Source: Coprococcus_C sp934318045
GTDB taxonomy: Bacteria > Bacillota > Clostridia > Lachnospirales > Lachnospiraceae
Length of the DNA: 64,000 nucleotides
NCBI GenBank assembly: GCA_934318045.1
Contig: CAKREY010000002.1
Span: forward strand, 62,001 to 126,000
Reading direction: 5' to 3'
Positions 27,382 to 35,275 of this stretch are shown piece after piece (the first letter of the stretch is position 1; each line of letters starts with the position of its first letter). The notes below the pieces were generated by a model, which was given only the letters and a program-made list of their open reading frames with translations, did not search any database and was not told the origin of the DNA. The position numbers were made by a program, and so were the translations under genes.

Positions 27382-27819
27382 CTATTTCAAATTCTCCGGT
27401 CCAAAGCTTTCCGGAAGCAGTTCTTCCAATGTATATACCTTATACGCCTCTATTGTATGTGCTACAATCACGGCAAATGCGGACGGATTAACGAACTCCC
27501 GCAGCACCTGTCTGCACACACCGCATGGTGCAGTGTAACCTGCCTGCGCAAGCGCATCCTCGCCAAGCTTCCCGCCTACAATCGCGATTGCCGAAAATTC
27601 CCTGCAGCCTTCACTCACAGCCTTGAAGATGGCTGTCCGCTCTGCACAGTTTCCCGGTGTAAATGCTGCGTTCTCAATATTGCATCCGGTGTATATCTTC
27701 GCATCTGCCCCAAGCAGTGCCGCCCCAACTGCAAAGTGCGAATAAGGTGCGTATGCAAATTTACGCGCATCTGCGGCAATCCGGATTAGATCCTGTATCT
27801 CTTTCTTTGCTAATTCCAT
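27382..27819 (-). CDS. cdd: Cytidine deaminase
   Basis: A 145-residue small cytidine deaminase: catalytic CAE at 58-60 (NCAERTAI) and PCGVCRQ with zinc ligands Cys99 and Cys102. Converts cytidine/deoxycytidine to uridine/deoxyuridine in pyrimidine salvage. Normal length for the tetrameric form. Weak RBS (TAGGAA). It lies between the thioesterase and the M16C protease genes in one run. Confidence 0.96.
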   Translation of the reverse strand: MELAKKEIQDLIRIAADARKFAYAPYSHFAVGAALLGADAKIYTGCNIENAAFTPGNCAERTAIFKAVSEGCREFSAIAIVGGKLGEDALAQAGYTAPCGVCRQVLREFVNPSAFAVIVAHTIEAYKVYTLEELLPESFGPENLK

Positions 27820-27860
27820 ATACTGTTTTTCCTATATTATTTTATTTACGAAATGGTATT

Positions 27861-28601
27861 TTAAGCTTCTATTATACTGTAATCAACAACGGCTTTGACA
27901 TCGCCCGCCTCTTTGCCACTCATCTTGACGATCACATGTGTTTCCGTTCCGCTGTCTGTTTTATTCTCCAACTGTGCACGCTCGATCACAAGAGTCTCCC
28001 TGTACCGTGCCTGACTCTTATATTCCACGCGGATCCGGCTGACACGCGTGATATCCTCGAGATATTCATTGGCAAGCAGGATATATTTTGCGTTACTCAT
28101 ATGTCCGTTGTAATCGATATCTGCCTTCGGCACAACTACGGTGTCAACAACTTCGAATTCCTTCGGCAGACGGATCTTTCTGCCGCATTTTTCCATCGGA
28201 TACCGCGGCTCGATCTCATAGCCCTTCGCATCCTCTTCCTCGATCCGGACCGGATGCTTCGTCTCCATATCCATAAGTGTCCACATCGAATCGGCACAGA
28301 CGATGTCCTCGCCGTTTTCATCTGTCACGATGACATTACGATAGCCGATGGATGTTGCAAATTCATACGCCCACGTCTTCACGCTTATCTCCTCGAACAT
28401 CTTCGGGATACGGCGGATCTCGATATTCCAGCTGATTGCAAACCATGTCCGCTTATGCGTGAGCATATAGTCGATGCCTCTGCCAACCGACTCGGAATTG
28501 ATGTTGACACAATCCTGCATAGCATCCATCAGACTTCCAAACGACATTCGTCTCGTTGCATCCACATCTGAAAAAAGCACTTTTTTATTATATGTGTACA
28601 T
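27861..28601 (-). CDS. Acyl-ACP thioesterase
   Basis: About 246 residues, two hotdog domains, as in bacterial FatA/FatB-like acyl-ACP thioesterases: first half with TWAYEFATSIGYRNVIV, second half beginning DIDYNGHMSNAKYI, where Asn and His of the DxNxHxN-type catalytic motif are seen. It would release free fatty acids from ACP. ATG at 28601 (MYTYNKKVLF) is preferred over 28619 because AAAGGGG lies 7 nt upstream; it then begins just after the ATPase stop codon. The neighbours (SbcD/YhaN-like pair, cdd) give no link to lipid synthesis. Confidence 0.88.
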   Translation of the reverse strand: MYTYNKKVLFSDVDATRRMSFGSLMDAMQDCVNINSESVGRGIDYMLTHKRTWFAISWNIEIRRIPKMFEEISVKTWAYEFATSIGYRNVIVTDENGEDIVCADSMWTLMDMETKHPVRIEEEDAKGYEIEPRYPMEKCGRKIRLPKEFEVVDTVVVPKADIDYNGHMSNAKYILLANEYLEDITRVSRIRVEYKSQARYRETLVIERAQLENKTDSGTETHVIVKMSGKEAGDVKAVVDYSIIEA

Positions 28602-28615
28602 AATATACCCCTTTA

Positions 28616-30202
28616 TCACGCACGACTTTCGTGGCAGGTGAAATAAATCACCTGATACTCTTTCGCGATTTCTCTTACAAACGCTCTTCCATGCTCTATT
28701 TTTTCCTCATCGAGATTCACAAACGGATCATCCAGAATCAGAAACGGCTTTTCCTCCCGGTACATCGCATCCGCAAATGCAAGGCGCATGCATAAGCCGG
28801 TCAGATCCTGATATCCCCGGCTGAAATATCCCATATTCCGATACATTCCCTGCTCCTGCCTCTCCATCTCGAATGTCGCAGAAAGCCCATACGCCGTTCC
28901 GGCATCCCCTGTCAACATCTCATAATACCTGCGAAATGCATCCATGACCGGTGCCTGATAGCGCGCACCGTAATTTTCCTTTGCCTGCGTCAAAAAAGCC
29001 TTAGTCTTTTGTATTATATCACACTTTTCCCGAAGCGTAATCACTTCTTCGTTAAGAGATTGCAATTTTCTTTCCTTTTCAGTCAGTGCATCATACTCAC
29101 TCTCTAGTTCATCGAGTCTCCGGCTGTATTGTAAGATCTGTCGCGACAGTGTTTCCAGCTCCGATGCCCGCTGTTTCTGCTGTTCCTCCAAAAGCGGCTT
29201 TGGCTGTACAGGTTTTGACTCTGGCCGGCGTTTCTTCCTGCCGATTGCATACCCAAGCAGCATACATGCACCTGCAATCATACTGAATCCACCACAGATA
29301 AGGATTAACATACGATACCCTTTGCCTGCCGCAAGTAGCGCATATATAATCACAAGCAATCCTAAGACGATACCTGTGATTCCTTTATATTTCCGCTGTT
29401 CGTTTTTTTCATTTCTTCTTTGCTGCAAGGTATCTGCCAGTTCCTGCCCGGATGGGCTTGCAGCTTTTTTCTCTTCGGTTTCCTCCGGTAGCTTCCCCGC
29501 CAAGCACGCATTCCAACGCGCTTTGACCGCCGTCAACTGGCTTGAAACCGTATCTAACGCTTCCTGCACTACCGTTTTTGCCCGTAATTCCTGTGCAAGC
29601 ACGTGTGCTTCCCGTTCAAGCTTCGCAAGTTTTCCGGTGCTCCGTTTATCCGACATCTGGTTGATCGCATCGGCAAGCTTTTTATTTGCCACGTCATAGC
29701 TTGCCATATCTTCGGTCTCTTCCATCTGATCGCCGAGCTTCGCACTCACGCTGTCTGTCGCTGCAAATGCCGCACATTCCGCCTGTCCGATATAGATGGT
29801 CCGCATAAAAGACTCCGCATCGATTCCGAATAACTCCTGTCCGATCTGTTCGGTGAAATCTGTACTGTCAAGCAGCGTATTCGCATCCTGTAACCGGAAG
29901 GAATCTCCCTTTGCCGTCTTCCCGAAGACACGCGATAGCAGATAATATTTCCCATCCGCTGTAAAAGTAAACTGTCCGCCATAGGTGCCGCCCTGCCACG
30001 GCTGATAACGCTTCCGTTCCTTCTCCAGTTCCGTCCGCTTCGTCTCCCCGGAAAAGCCATAGAACATCACGCGGATAAATGCTGCAAATGTACTTTTTCC
30101 TGCGCCATTCGGCAGCACAACCGCATTGTAGCCATCTGCAAAATCATAGGAGACATCCGAAAGCTTTCCAAAGTTTTCAATATGACATGTCAGTAGTCTC
30201 AT
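28616..30202 (-). CDS. Short YhaN/SbcC-like AAA ATPase with membrane helices
   Basis: N-terminal ABC/RecN-type half with Walker A PNGAGKST (31-38); C-terminal half ends with Walker B PFLILDDPF and TCHESRA (switch His). Between them is a coiled coil broken by two hydrophobic helices (~272-318: GITGIVLGLLVIIYALL and LILICGGFSMIAGACML). B. subtilis YhaN has this order but is ~960 residues; this one is 528, so the coiled coil is greatly shortened. It overlaps the nuclease gene by 4 nt (ATGA). Likely role: membrane-linked DNA end-processing ATPase with the nuclease. Confidence 0.82.
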   Translation of the reverse strand: MRLLTCHIENFGKLSDVSYDFADGYNAVVLPNGAGKSTFAAFIRVMFYGFSGETKRTELEKERKRYQPWQGGTYGGQFTFTADGKYYLLSRVFGKTAKGDSFRLQDANTLLDSTDFTEQIGQELFGIDAESFMRTIYIGQAECAAFAATDSVSAKLGDQMEETEDMASYDVANKKLADAINQMSDKRSTGKLAKLEREAHVLAQELRAKTVVQEALDTVSSQLTAVKARWNACLAGKLPEETEEKKAASPSGQELADTLQQRRNEKNEQRKYKGITGIVLGLLVIIYALLAAGKGYRMLILICGGFSMIAGACMLLGYAIGRKKRRPESKPVQPKPLLEEQQKQRASELETLSRQILQYSRRLDELESEYDALTEKERKLQSLNEEVITLREKCDIIQKTKAFLTQAKENYGARYQAPVMDAFRRYYEMLTGDAGTAYGLSATFEMERQEQGMYRNMGYFSRGYQDLTGLCMRLAFADAMYREEKPFLILDDPFVNLDEEKIEHGRAFVREIAKEYQVIYFTCHESRA

Positions 30203-31311
30203 ACGAACGCCTCCCCGGCAAGTGCCAATATTCCCGTCTGAATGATCTTCGCTTTCTCCTCATCCGAAAGGTCAGTCTGTGCCTGAACCAGACGCACGAA
30301 TTCACCCTTTAATGACGCATCACACGCATATGCGGCATAGTCGATTTCCGGCACAGTATGATCTACGACCTTCGCATAGAAATAGATTTGTGACAACTGC
30401 ATCGCAAGCAGGTCTGTATCTACTTCCACGCCCACAGGCAGGCTGCCAGTCAGACAGACCTTCACCAGATCGGCAGTCTGCACCTGCATTTCCTGTAATG
30501 TCTCTTTAATAGCATCTAAAATATCCACTCCGGATGCACACACGCTTACATCGACAGATGCCTCCCACAGTCTGCGGCTTGCAAATGGCACAAATGTATC
30601 CTGAATCTTATGATGTGCCACATCAACCTCGAGCAGGCAGAATCCATGTATGCCACATTCATCAAAGCCTCTGCCCTCCAGACAACCCGGATACACGTAG
30701 ATGCCCCTAGCATCGAGCTGCTCACGCTTATATGTATGGATGTGTCCGAGTGCCAGATAATCGATTCCTTTATTTTGTAATAAAGCAAGCGGAATCTGTT
30801 CCGCATCCTGTCCTGCCCCACTTGCGTATGGCGTCTCCTGCCCATGCAGCATCACAAGGTTAATATGCTTTGGATTAAGCCTTAATGATGCATATAACGT
30901 CTGTGCATTCCGTGCAGAGCTTTCCGCACCGGTAATCACGATTGTCGCACCATCTTCTTCCCACGCATAGTAACGCCATGTATCACCAAACAACTTCAGG
31001 TTATCCGGTATTTCATCCAACGACTGCAGGAACCCATCTGCATCGTGATTTCCACGCAGATAGAAAAACAAGATCTCCGGGTGTCCGGTAATTGCGGAAA
31101 TCACCGCATTTCCGGTTGACCGGTCCACCTTCTTCGTATCAAACAGGTCTCCGGCGATGAGTATCCCATCCACCGATTGTTCTTCGGCATAATCTACCAT
31201 GCGTAAAAACGTATGCAGAATCTCGGTTCTCCGCTGCTTCTGCTTATCTCCATCCAGATGTGTAGACAGAGAGGAATTCAAATGAATATCCGCACAATGT
31301 ATTAACTTCAT
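30199..31311 (-). CDS. Mre11/SbcD-like metallophosphoesterase (YhaO type)
   Basis: All five metal motifs of the calcineurin-like nuclease fold are present: CADIHL, GDLFD (54-58), GNHD, LHGQ and GHIHT. At 370 residues it has the length of YhaO/SbcD with a capping C-terminal domain. It probably acts as exo/endonuclease on DNA ends with the adjacent ATPase, to which it is coupled by ATGA overlap. ATG at 31311 follows AAAGGGG. It is preceded 23 nt upstream by a GH3 gene. Confidence 0.88.
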   Translation of the reverse strand: MKLIHCADIHLNSSLSTHLDGDKQKQRRTEILHTFLRMVDYAEEQSVDGILIAGDLFDTKKVDRSTGNAVISAITGHPEILFFYLRGNHDADGFLQSLDEIPDNLKLFGDTWRYYAWEEDGATIVITGAESSARNAQTLYASLRLNPKHINLVMLHGQETPYASGAGQDAEQIPLALLQNKGIDYLALGHIHTYKREQLDARGIYVYPGCLEGRGFDECGIHGFCLLEVDVAHHKIQDTFVPFASRRLWEASVDVSVCASGVDILDAIKETLQEMQVQTADLVKVCLTGSLPVGVEVDTDLLAMQLSQIYFYAKVVDHTVPEIDYAAYACDASLKGEFVRLVQAQTDLSDEEKAKIIQTGILALAGEAFV

Positions 31312-31334
31312 CCGTTACCCCTTTCTGTCATATT

Positions 31335-32594
31335 CTAAAATATCTCAAGTCCTAACTGATTCTTCCATTTCAGCACGCGCGCAACTGCCGCATCAATCTG
31401 TGCCTCGTCAATTTCTCCATCTTTGACTGCCTGTATGACGGCTTTGATCTGCTCCTGATAATTCGTGGAAAGCAGCATATCATTTCCGGCTTTGACCGCC
31501 TGCACCGCCGCCTCGTCCAGATCATATCCCGCAGATACGCCACTCATCATCAGATCATCGGTGATTACCACACCATCAAACTGCAGCACGTTCCGTATCT
31601 CCTCGTGCACCTTCTCCGATAGCGATGCCGGATATTCATCATCGATTGCTGCAACTACATTGTGGCTGACTAAAATACAGTCCGCGCCAGCATTTACGCC
31701 CGCCTTAAACGGTATATAATCCCGCGTTACAAACTGCTCATACGTTCGCGTATCTTCGATCTGGTTCACATGGGTATCCCCATTGCTACCATACCCCGGA
31801 AAATGCTTCAGCACTGTTCCAATCTGCGCCTTCCGCATCGTCGTGACAACGGTATCGACGTACTCCGCCGTCTCCTGCGGATCATCCCCAAACGCACGGG
31901 AATAGATAAAATCACTCGCATCTCCGGACAGATCACAGACCGGTGCGAAGTTCACATTGATGCCATACGATAGAAGCAGCTTTGATTTTTCTTCCGTATC
32001 CTTTCTGATTGCATCCATACCGCCCGACGCATAGATGGATCTCGGTGATGCAAAGGTGTGATCTGCCAGTGCACTGTAACGGCTCACACGCGTCACGGTA
32101 CCGCCTTCTTCGTCCGTTCCGATTAGCAAGGGAATATCAGAAGCCTCCTGAAAGGACTGGATCTTCTCCGTCAGGGAATCTGCCGTCTCCCCAGCCAAAT
32201 CTCCCGCAAACAAAATAATGCCCCCAACCGGATATTGCGTTAGCTCATCCGGTCCGAAGCGTCCATCATTTTTTACAAAGAACATCTGTCCGACCTTTTC
32301 TTCCAGACTCATCGTCTGGATCTTGTCCTGTATCCGCACATCAAGCACCGTCATTTGTGCATCTGAAGTCGTGTGTGTCTCTTCGCCTGCCGTCTGCTCT
32401 GGGGTCACAGGAACTTGTGTCGTAGCTGTTTCTTCCGTATCCCCCGGTTCCGATGAAGTACGTTCTCCATCCCGGAGAAGATTTCCCGAACCGAAAATAC
32501 CGAAAAACACCATACAGATGATCAATATTCCATATATAATTTTTTTATGCCGATGCATCATTGAACACGATTCCGTTTTATTCATAATATTCAC
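31335..32594 (-). CDS. Membrane-anchored GH3 beta-N-acetylhexosaminidase (NagZ type)
   Basis: A 419-residue protein with an N-terminal membrane helix (IIYGILIICMVFFGIFG), a Thr/Glu-rich linker to ~residue 85, then a GH3 domain: KVGQMFFV, GTDEEGG, KHFPGYGSNGDTH (His/Asp dyad of NagZ enzymes) and TDDLMM with the nucleophile Asp. No second alpha/beta domain, as usual for NagZ. It would remove GlcNAc from peptidoglycan fragments outside the cell. ATG at 32594 has GGAG 9 nt upstream. It begins the run down to DUF1846. Confidence 0.9.
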   Translation of the reverse strand: MNIMNKTESCSMMHRHKKIIYGILIICMVFFGIFGSGNLLRDGERTSSEPGDTEETATTQVPVTPEQTAGEETHTTSDAQMTVLDVRIQDKIQTMSLEEKVGQMFFVKNDGRFGPDELTQYPVGGIILFAGDLAGETADSLTEKIQSFQEASDIPLLIGTDEEGGTVTRVSRYSALADHTFASPRSIYASGGMDAIRKDTEEKSKLLLSYGINVNFAPVCDLSGDASDFIYSRAFGDDPQETAEYVDTVVTTMRKAQIGTVLKHFPGYGSNGDTHVNQIEDTRTYEQFVTRDYIPFKAGVNAGADCILVSHNVVAAIDDEYPASLSEKVHEEIRNVLQFDGVVITDDLMMSGVSAGYDLDEAAVQAVKAGNDMLLSTNYQEQIKAVIQAVKDGEIDEAQIDAAVARVLKWKNQLGLEIF

Positions 32595-32678
32595 GATTTC
32601 TCCGTTCTTCGAACTCCCGAAATCGTAACAGCCATGCGCATTCCGGACTATCGTCCTTCATGCTTATGTCTGTTTATC

Positions 32679-32735
32679 CGTCATATAAATAAGCAGCTCC
32701 GTCTGCAAGCAACCTAGCTGCTTATTTGCATGACG
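32679..32735. terminator. Long inverted repeat after the Rrf2 gene, terminator-like
   Basis: A stem CCGTCAT-ata-AATAAGCAGCT pairs with AGCTGCTTATT-tgc-ATGACGG, about 18 pairs, 17-nt loop, directly after the stop codon of the Rrf2 gene. There is no real T-run on either strand, so termination is not certain; it could also stabilise the mRNA end. Confidence 0.55.
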
Positions 32736-32741
32736 GAATTA

Positions 32742-33176
32742 TTATATCATGTATTGATCCGATTGCTCGTTGTCCCAATCGACCAGATCCTGCAAGGTAA
32801 TATTGTCTACAACTTCCGATATCGCATCGTACAGTTTCTCCCAGATGCGAACCGTCACGCAGCCACTTCTTCTCTCACAGTCGATCGGATTTTGTCCCAC
32901 ACAGGCAACCGGGGCAAGCTCGCCTTCCGTCAATCGTAAGATCATACCGACTGTATAATCCTTCGGTGCACGCGAAAGCAGATATCCCCCCTGCGCGCCT
33001 CGGATTCCGCGTACAAACCCTGCTTTATTCAATACAGATATAATCTGCTCCATATACTTTTCAGATATATTCTGCCTCTTTGCAACGTCTTTTAAACTGA
33101 TCGGTTCTCCCGTGTTATAGACTGCAAGATCCAGCATCAGGCGAAGTGCATACCTTCCCTTTGTTGATATTTTCAT
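32742..33176 (-). CDS. Rrf2-family transcriptional regulator (CymR/IscR-like)
   Basis: 144 residues; starts MKISTKGRYALRLMLDLA, the Rrf2 winged-helix signature, with recognition helix near ISEKYMEQIISVLNKAG. Three cysteines, Cys92, Cys100 and Cys106 (ACVGQNPIDCERRSGC), lie where IscR holds its Fe-S cluster, though spaced C-x7-C-x5-C instead of C-x5-C-x5-C. B. subtilis CymR, which controls cysteine genes, lacks this cluster. cysK is 133 bp upstream on the same strand with a palindrome at its start site. Inference: represses cysK, possibly with a redox or Fe-S input. Confidence 0.9.
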   Translation of the reverse strand: MKISTKGRYALRLMLDLAVYNTGEPISLKDVAKRQNISEKYMEQIISVLNKAGFVRGIRGAQGGYLLSRAPKDYTVGMILRLTEGELAPVACVGQNPIDCERRSGCVTVRIWEKLYDAISEVVDNITLQDLVDWDNEQSDQYMI

Positions 33177-33243
33177 GCAAGTTCCTCCATAAAGTAACCG
33201 ATTATATAATTTCGGTCTCGTCGCTTTCCGCAGATACCAAAAA

Positions 33244-33272
33244 TTATATAATCCGCACTAACATAAGTCAAG
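33244..33272 (-). promoter_or_regulatory. Sigma-A promoter of the Rrf2 gene
   Basis: TTGACT-17 bp-TATAAT on the minus strand, ~70 bp upstream of the ATG. An imperfect palindrome ACCGATTATATAATTTCGGT (33197-33216) lies between it and the RBS and could be an autoregulatory site. Confidence 0.75.
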
Positions 33273-33309
33273 ATAACGAACTATATTTTATCCGTTCATT
33301 TTCTTCTTT

Positions 33310-34248
33310 TTACTGCTCTGCAAACAATGCAGTTGAAAGATATCTGTCACCAGAATCTGGAAGTAACGCAACAATTGTCTTGCCCTTGTTCTCTGGTCTT
33401 TTTGCAAGGATATCTGCAGCCTTCAATGCTGCACCGGAAGAGATACCAACCAGAACACCTTCCGCTCTTGCAAACGCTCTTCCCTCTTCAAATGCATCAT
33501 CGTTCTCGATTGTAATGATCTCATCGTAGATCTTTGTATTCAGTACCTTTGGTACGAATCCAGCTCCGATACCCTGAATCTTGTGGGATCCGGCCTGACC
33601 AGTTGAGAGAACTGCACTTGTTGCAGGCTCTACTGCTACAATCTTCACATCTGGATTCTTAGACTTCAGATATTCACCAACACCTGTCAGTGTTCCGCCT
33701 GTACCAACACCGGCTACGAATATATCCACCTTACCCTCTGTCTGCTCCCAGATCTCTGGTCCGGTTGTCTTCTTGTGCATCTCAGAGTTGGCTGGGTTAT
33801 CAAACTGTCCAAGGATGATTGCACCCGGGATAGACTCCTTCAGTTCTTCTGCCTTTGCGATGGCACCTTTCATACCCGTAGAACCGTCTGTCAACACAAG
33901 CTCTGCGCCGTATGCCTTCAGAAGATTTCTACGCTCTACACTCATGGTCTCTGGCAATGTCAGGATCGCACGATAGCCCTTTGCTGTTGCAACGGCTGCA
34001 ATACCGATACCTGTATTTCCAGATGTTGGCTCGATGATTGTTGCGCCCGGCTTCAGCTCTCCCTTTTCCTCAGCATCCTCGATCATTGCAAGTGCAATAC
34101 GATCCTTTACAGAACCTGATGGATTCAGGTACTCCAGCTTTACATACAGATTTGCATCTGTCACACCTGCCTTCTTCGCATAACGGTCTGCCTGAAGCAA
34201 TGGTGTATTACCGATCAATTCCAACGCACTTTTAATTACTTTACTCAT
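33310..34248 (-). CDS. cysK: Cysteine synthase A (O-acetylserine sulfhydrylase)
   Basis: 312 residues, PLP-dependent: Lys48 in NPSGSVKDR binds PLP, PTSGNTGIG (substrate loop), GVGTGGTLTGVG (phosphate-binding loop) and GISSGAA. Makes cysteine from O-acetylserine and sulfide. ATG at 34248 with GGAGG 8 nt upstream. Own near-consensus promoter with a palindrome over the start region; the Rrf2 gene follows downstream. Confidence 0.97.
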   Translation of the reverse strand: MSKVIKSALELIGNTPLLQADRYAKKAGVTDANLYVKLEYLNPSGSVKDRIALAMIEDAEEKGELKPGATIIEPTSGNTGIGIAAVATAKGYRAILTLPETMSVERRNLLKAYGAELVLTDGSTGMKGAIAKAEELKESIPGAIILGQFDNPANSEMHKKTTGPEIWEQTEGKVDIFVAGVGTGGTLTGVGEYLKSKNPDVKIVAVEPATSAVLSTGQAGSHKIQGIGAGFVPKVLNTKIYDEIITIENDDAFEEGRAFARAEGVLVGISSGAALKAADILAKRPENKGKTIVALLPDSGDRYLSTALFAEQ

Positions 34249-34304
34249 AATGTCTACCTCCAGATTTTCTTATATTTTCTATCGTTTTTCTATTTCCCTA
34301 TATC

Positions 34305-34321
34305 CCTACTAATTAAGTAGG
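34305..34321. promoter_or_regulatory. Palindromic operator of cysK
   Basis: CCTACT-AATTA-AGTAGG, perfect 6-bp arms, begins about 11 bp downstream of the -10 box and therefore covers the transcription start region. This is the place and size of an Rrf2-type site; the Rrf2 gene next to cysK is the obvious candidate protein. Confidence 0.65.
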
Positions 34322-34331
34322 ATTTGAGTGT

Positions 34332-34359
34332 ATTATAACACGATATAACCATTTGTCAA
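34332..34359 (-). promoter_or_regulatory. Consensus sigma-A promoter of cysK
   Basis: TTGACA-16 bp-TATAAT (minus strand), both boxes perfect, ~85 bp upstream of the cysK ATG. Confidence 0.85.
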
Positions 34360-34384
34360 TCACTTTTTTGATTTTTTTATAAAT

Positions 34385-34417
34385 AAAAAGAAACCGCACT
34401 TAAACGGTTTCTCTTTT
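34385..34417 (-). terminator. Terminator overlapping the end of the rRNA/tRNA methyltransferase gene
   Basis: AGAAACCG/CGGTTTCT stem then TTTTTAT on the minus strand. Its 5' arm encodes the last residues of the gene (RETV-stop), a compact arrangement. Confidence 0.8.
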
Positions 34418-35221
34418 TGACAATTCCCAGAACGCGACTGCGCTCGCAGCTGCCACATTCAGTGAATCCACACCATGTGTCATTGGTATCTTCACCGTAT
34501 AATCACTGTGCGTGATCGTCTCCTGCCGCAATCCTTCTCCTTCCGTTCCAAGGATCACAGCGAGCTTATCAAGCTTCGCAAATTGTGGATCACAGATCTC
34601 ACATGAATCATCCCGAAGAGCCATCGCTACACACGGAAATCCCAGCGTATGAAGTGCCTGCGCGGTATCTTCTTCTGTCTTCGGCAGATATGTCCACGGA
34701 ATCTGAAATACCGTACCCATACTGACACGGATTGCCCTCCGGTACAGAGGATCCGCACATCCATGTGTCAAAAGCACTGCGTCCATATCAAGTGCTGCTG
34801 CAGATCGAAAGATTGCTCCGACATTTGTCGGATTCATCACATCCTCTAACACCGCAATCCGGTACATATCCCTGCATAAATAATCTGCCTGAGGAAGCTC
34901 GTTTCGCTCCATTGCACAAAGCATTCCACGTGTCAGCTTAAACCCGGTAATCTGCGTCAGCACATCAAACTTTGCCGTATAAACCGGAATCTCTCCACAC
35001 GCTTCAAGCAATCCCTGCTGTTTTGGTACCTCCGCTTCATCCATCAGGACAGAAATTGGACGATATCCGGCAGCAAGTGCCCGCTCCACGACGATCGGGC
35101 TTTCCGCGATAAAGATACCCGGCTTCGGCTCCCGGTAACGAAGGAGCTGTACCTCTGAAAGTCTGGCATAGATATCCAGACCCGCATCCTGTAAATTCTG
35201 TATAGAAATAAAATGTGGCAT
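34400..35221 (-). CDS. SpoU/TrmH-family RNA 2'-O-methyltransferase
   Basis: 273 residues; N-terminal substrate-binding region, then the knotted SPOUT domain with its three motifs: NPTNVGAIFRSAAAL, LGTEGEGL and IPMTHGVDSLNVAAASAV. Methylates a ribose in tRNA or rRNA using SAM; the target is not predictable. ATG at 35221 (MPHFISIQN) is preferred because AAAGGGG lies 10 nt upstream. It lies 55 bp downstream of purL and shares its strand. Confidence 0.92.
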   Translation of the reverse strand: MPHFISIQNLQDAGLDIYARLSEVQLLRYREPKPGIFIAESPIVVERALAAGYRPISVLMDEAEVPKQQGLLEACGEIPVYTAKFDVLTQITGFKLTRGMLCAMERNELPQADYLCRDMYRIAVLEDVMNPTNVGAIFRSAAALDMDAVLLTHGCADPLYRRAIRVSMGTVFQIPWTYLPKTEEDTAQALHTLGFPCVAMALRDDSCEICDPQFAKLDKLAVILGTEGEGLRQETITHSDYTVKIPMTHGVDSLNVAAASAVAFWELSKRETV

Positions 35222-35275
35222 GAACACACATCCCCTTTCCGTGACATGTGTCCATGCCGCAATCTTAACCTTTAT

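Noticed and set aside
27663..28571. Plus-strand 302-residue frame
   Set aside because: Antisense to cdd and the thioesterase; no RBS, Cys/His/Arg-rich shadow composition.
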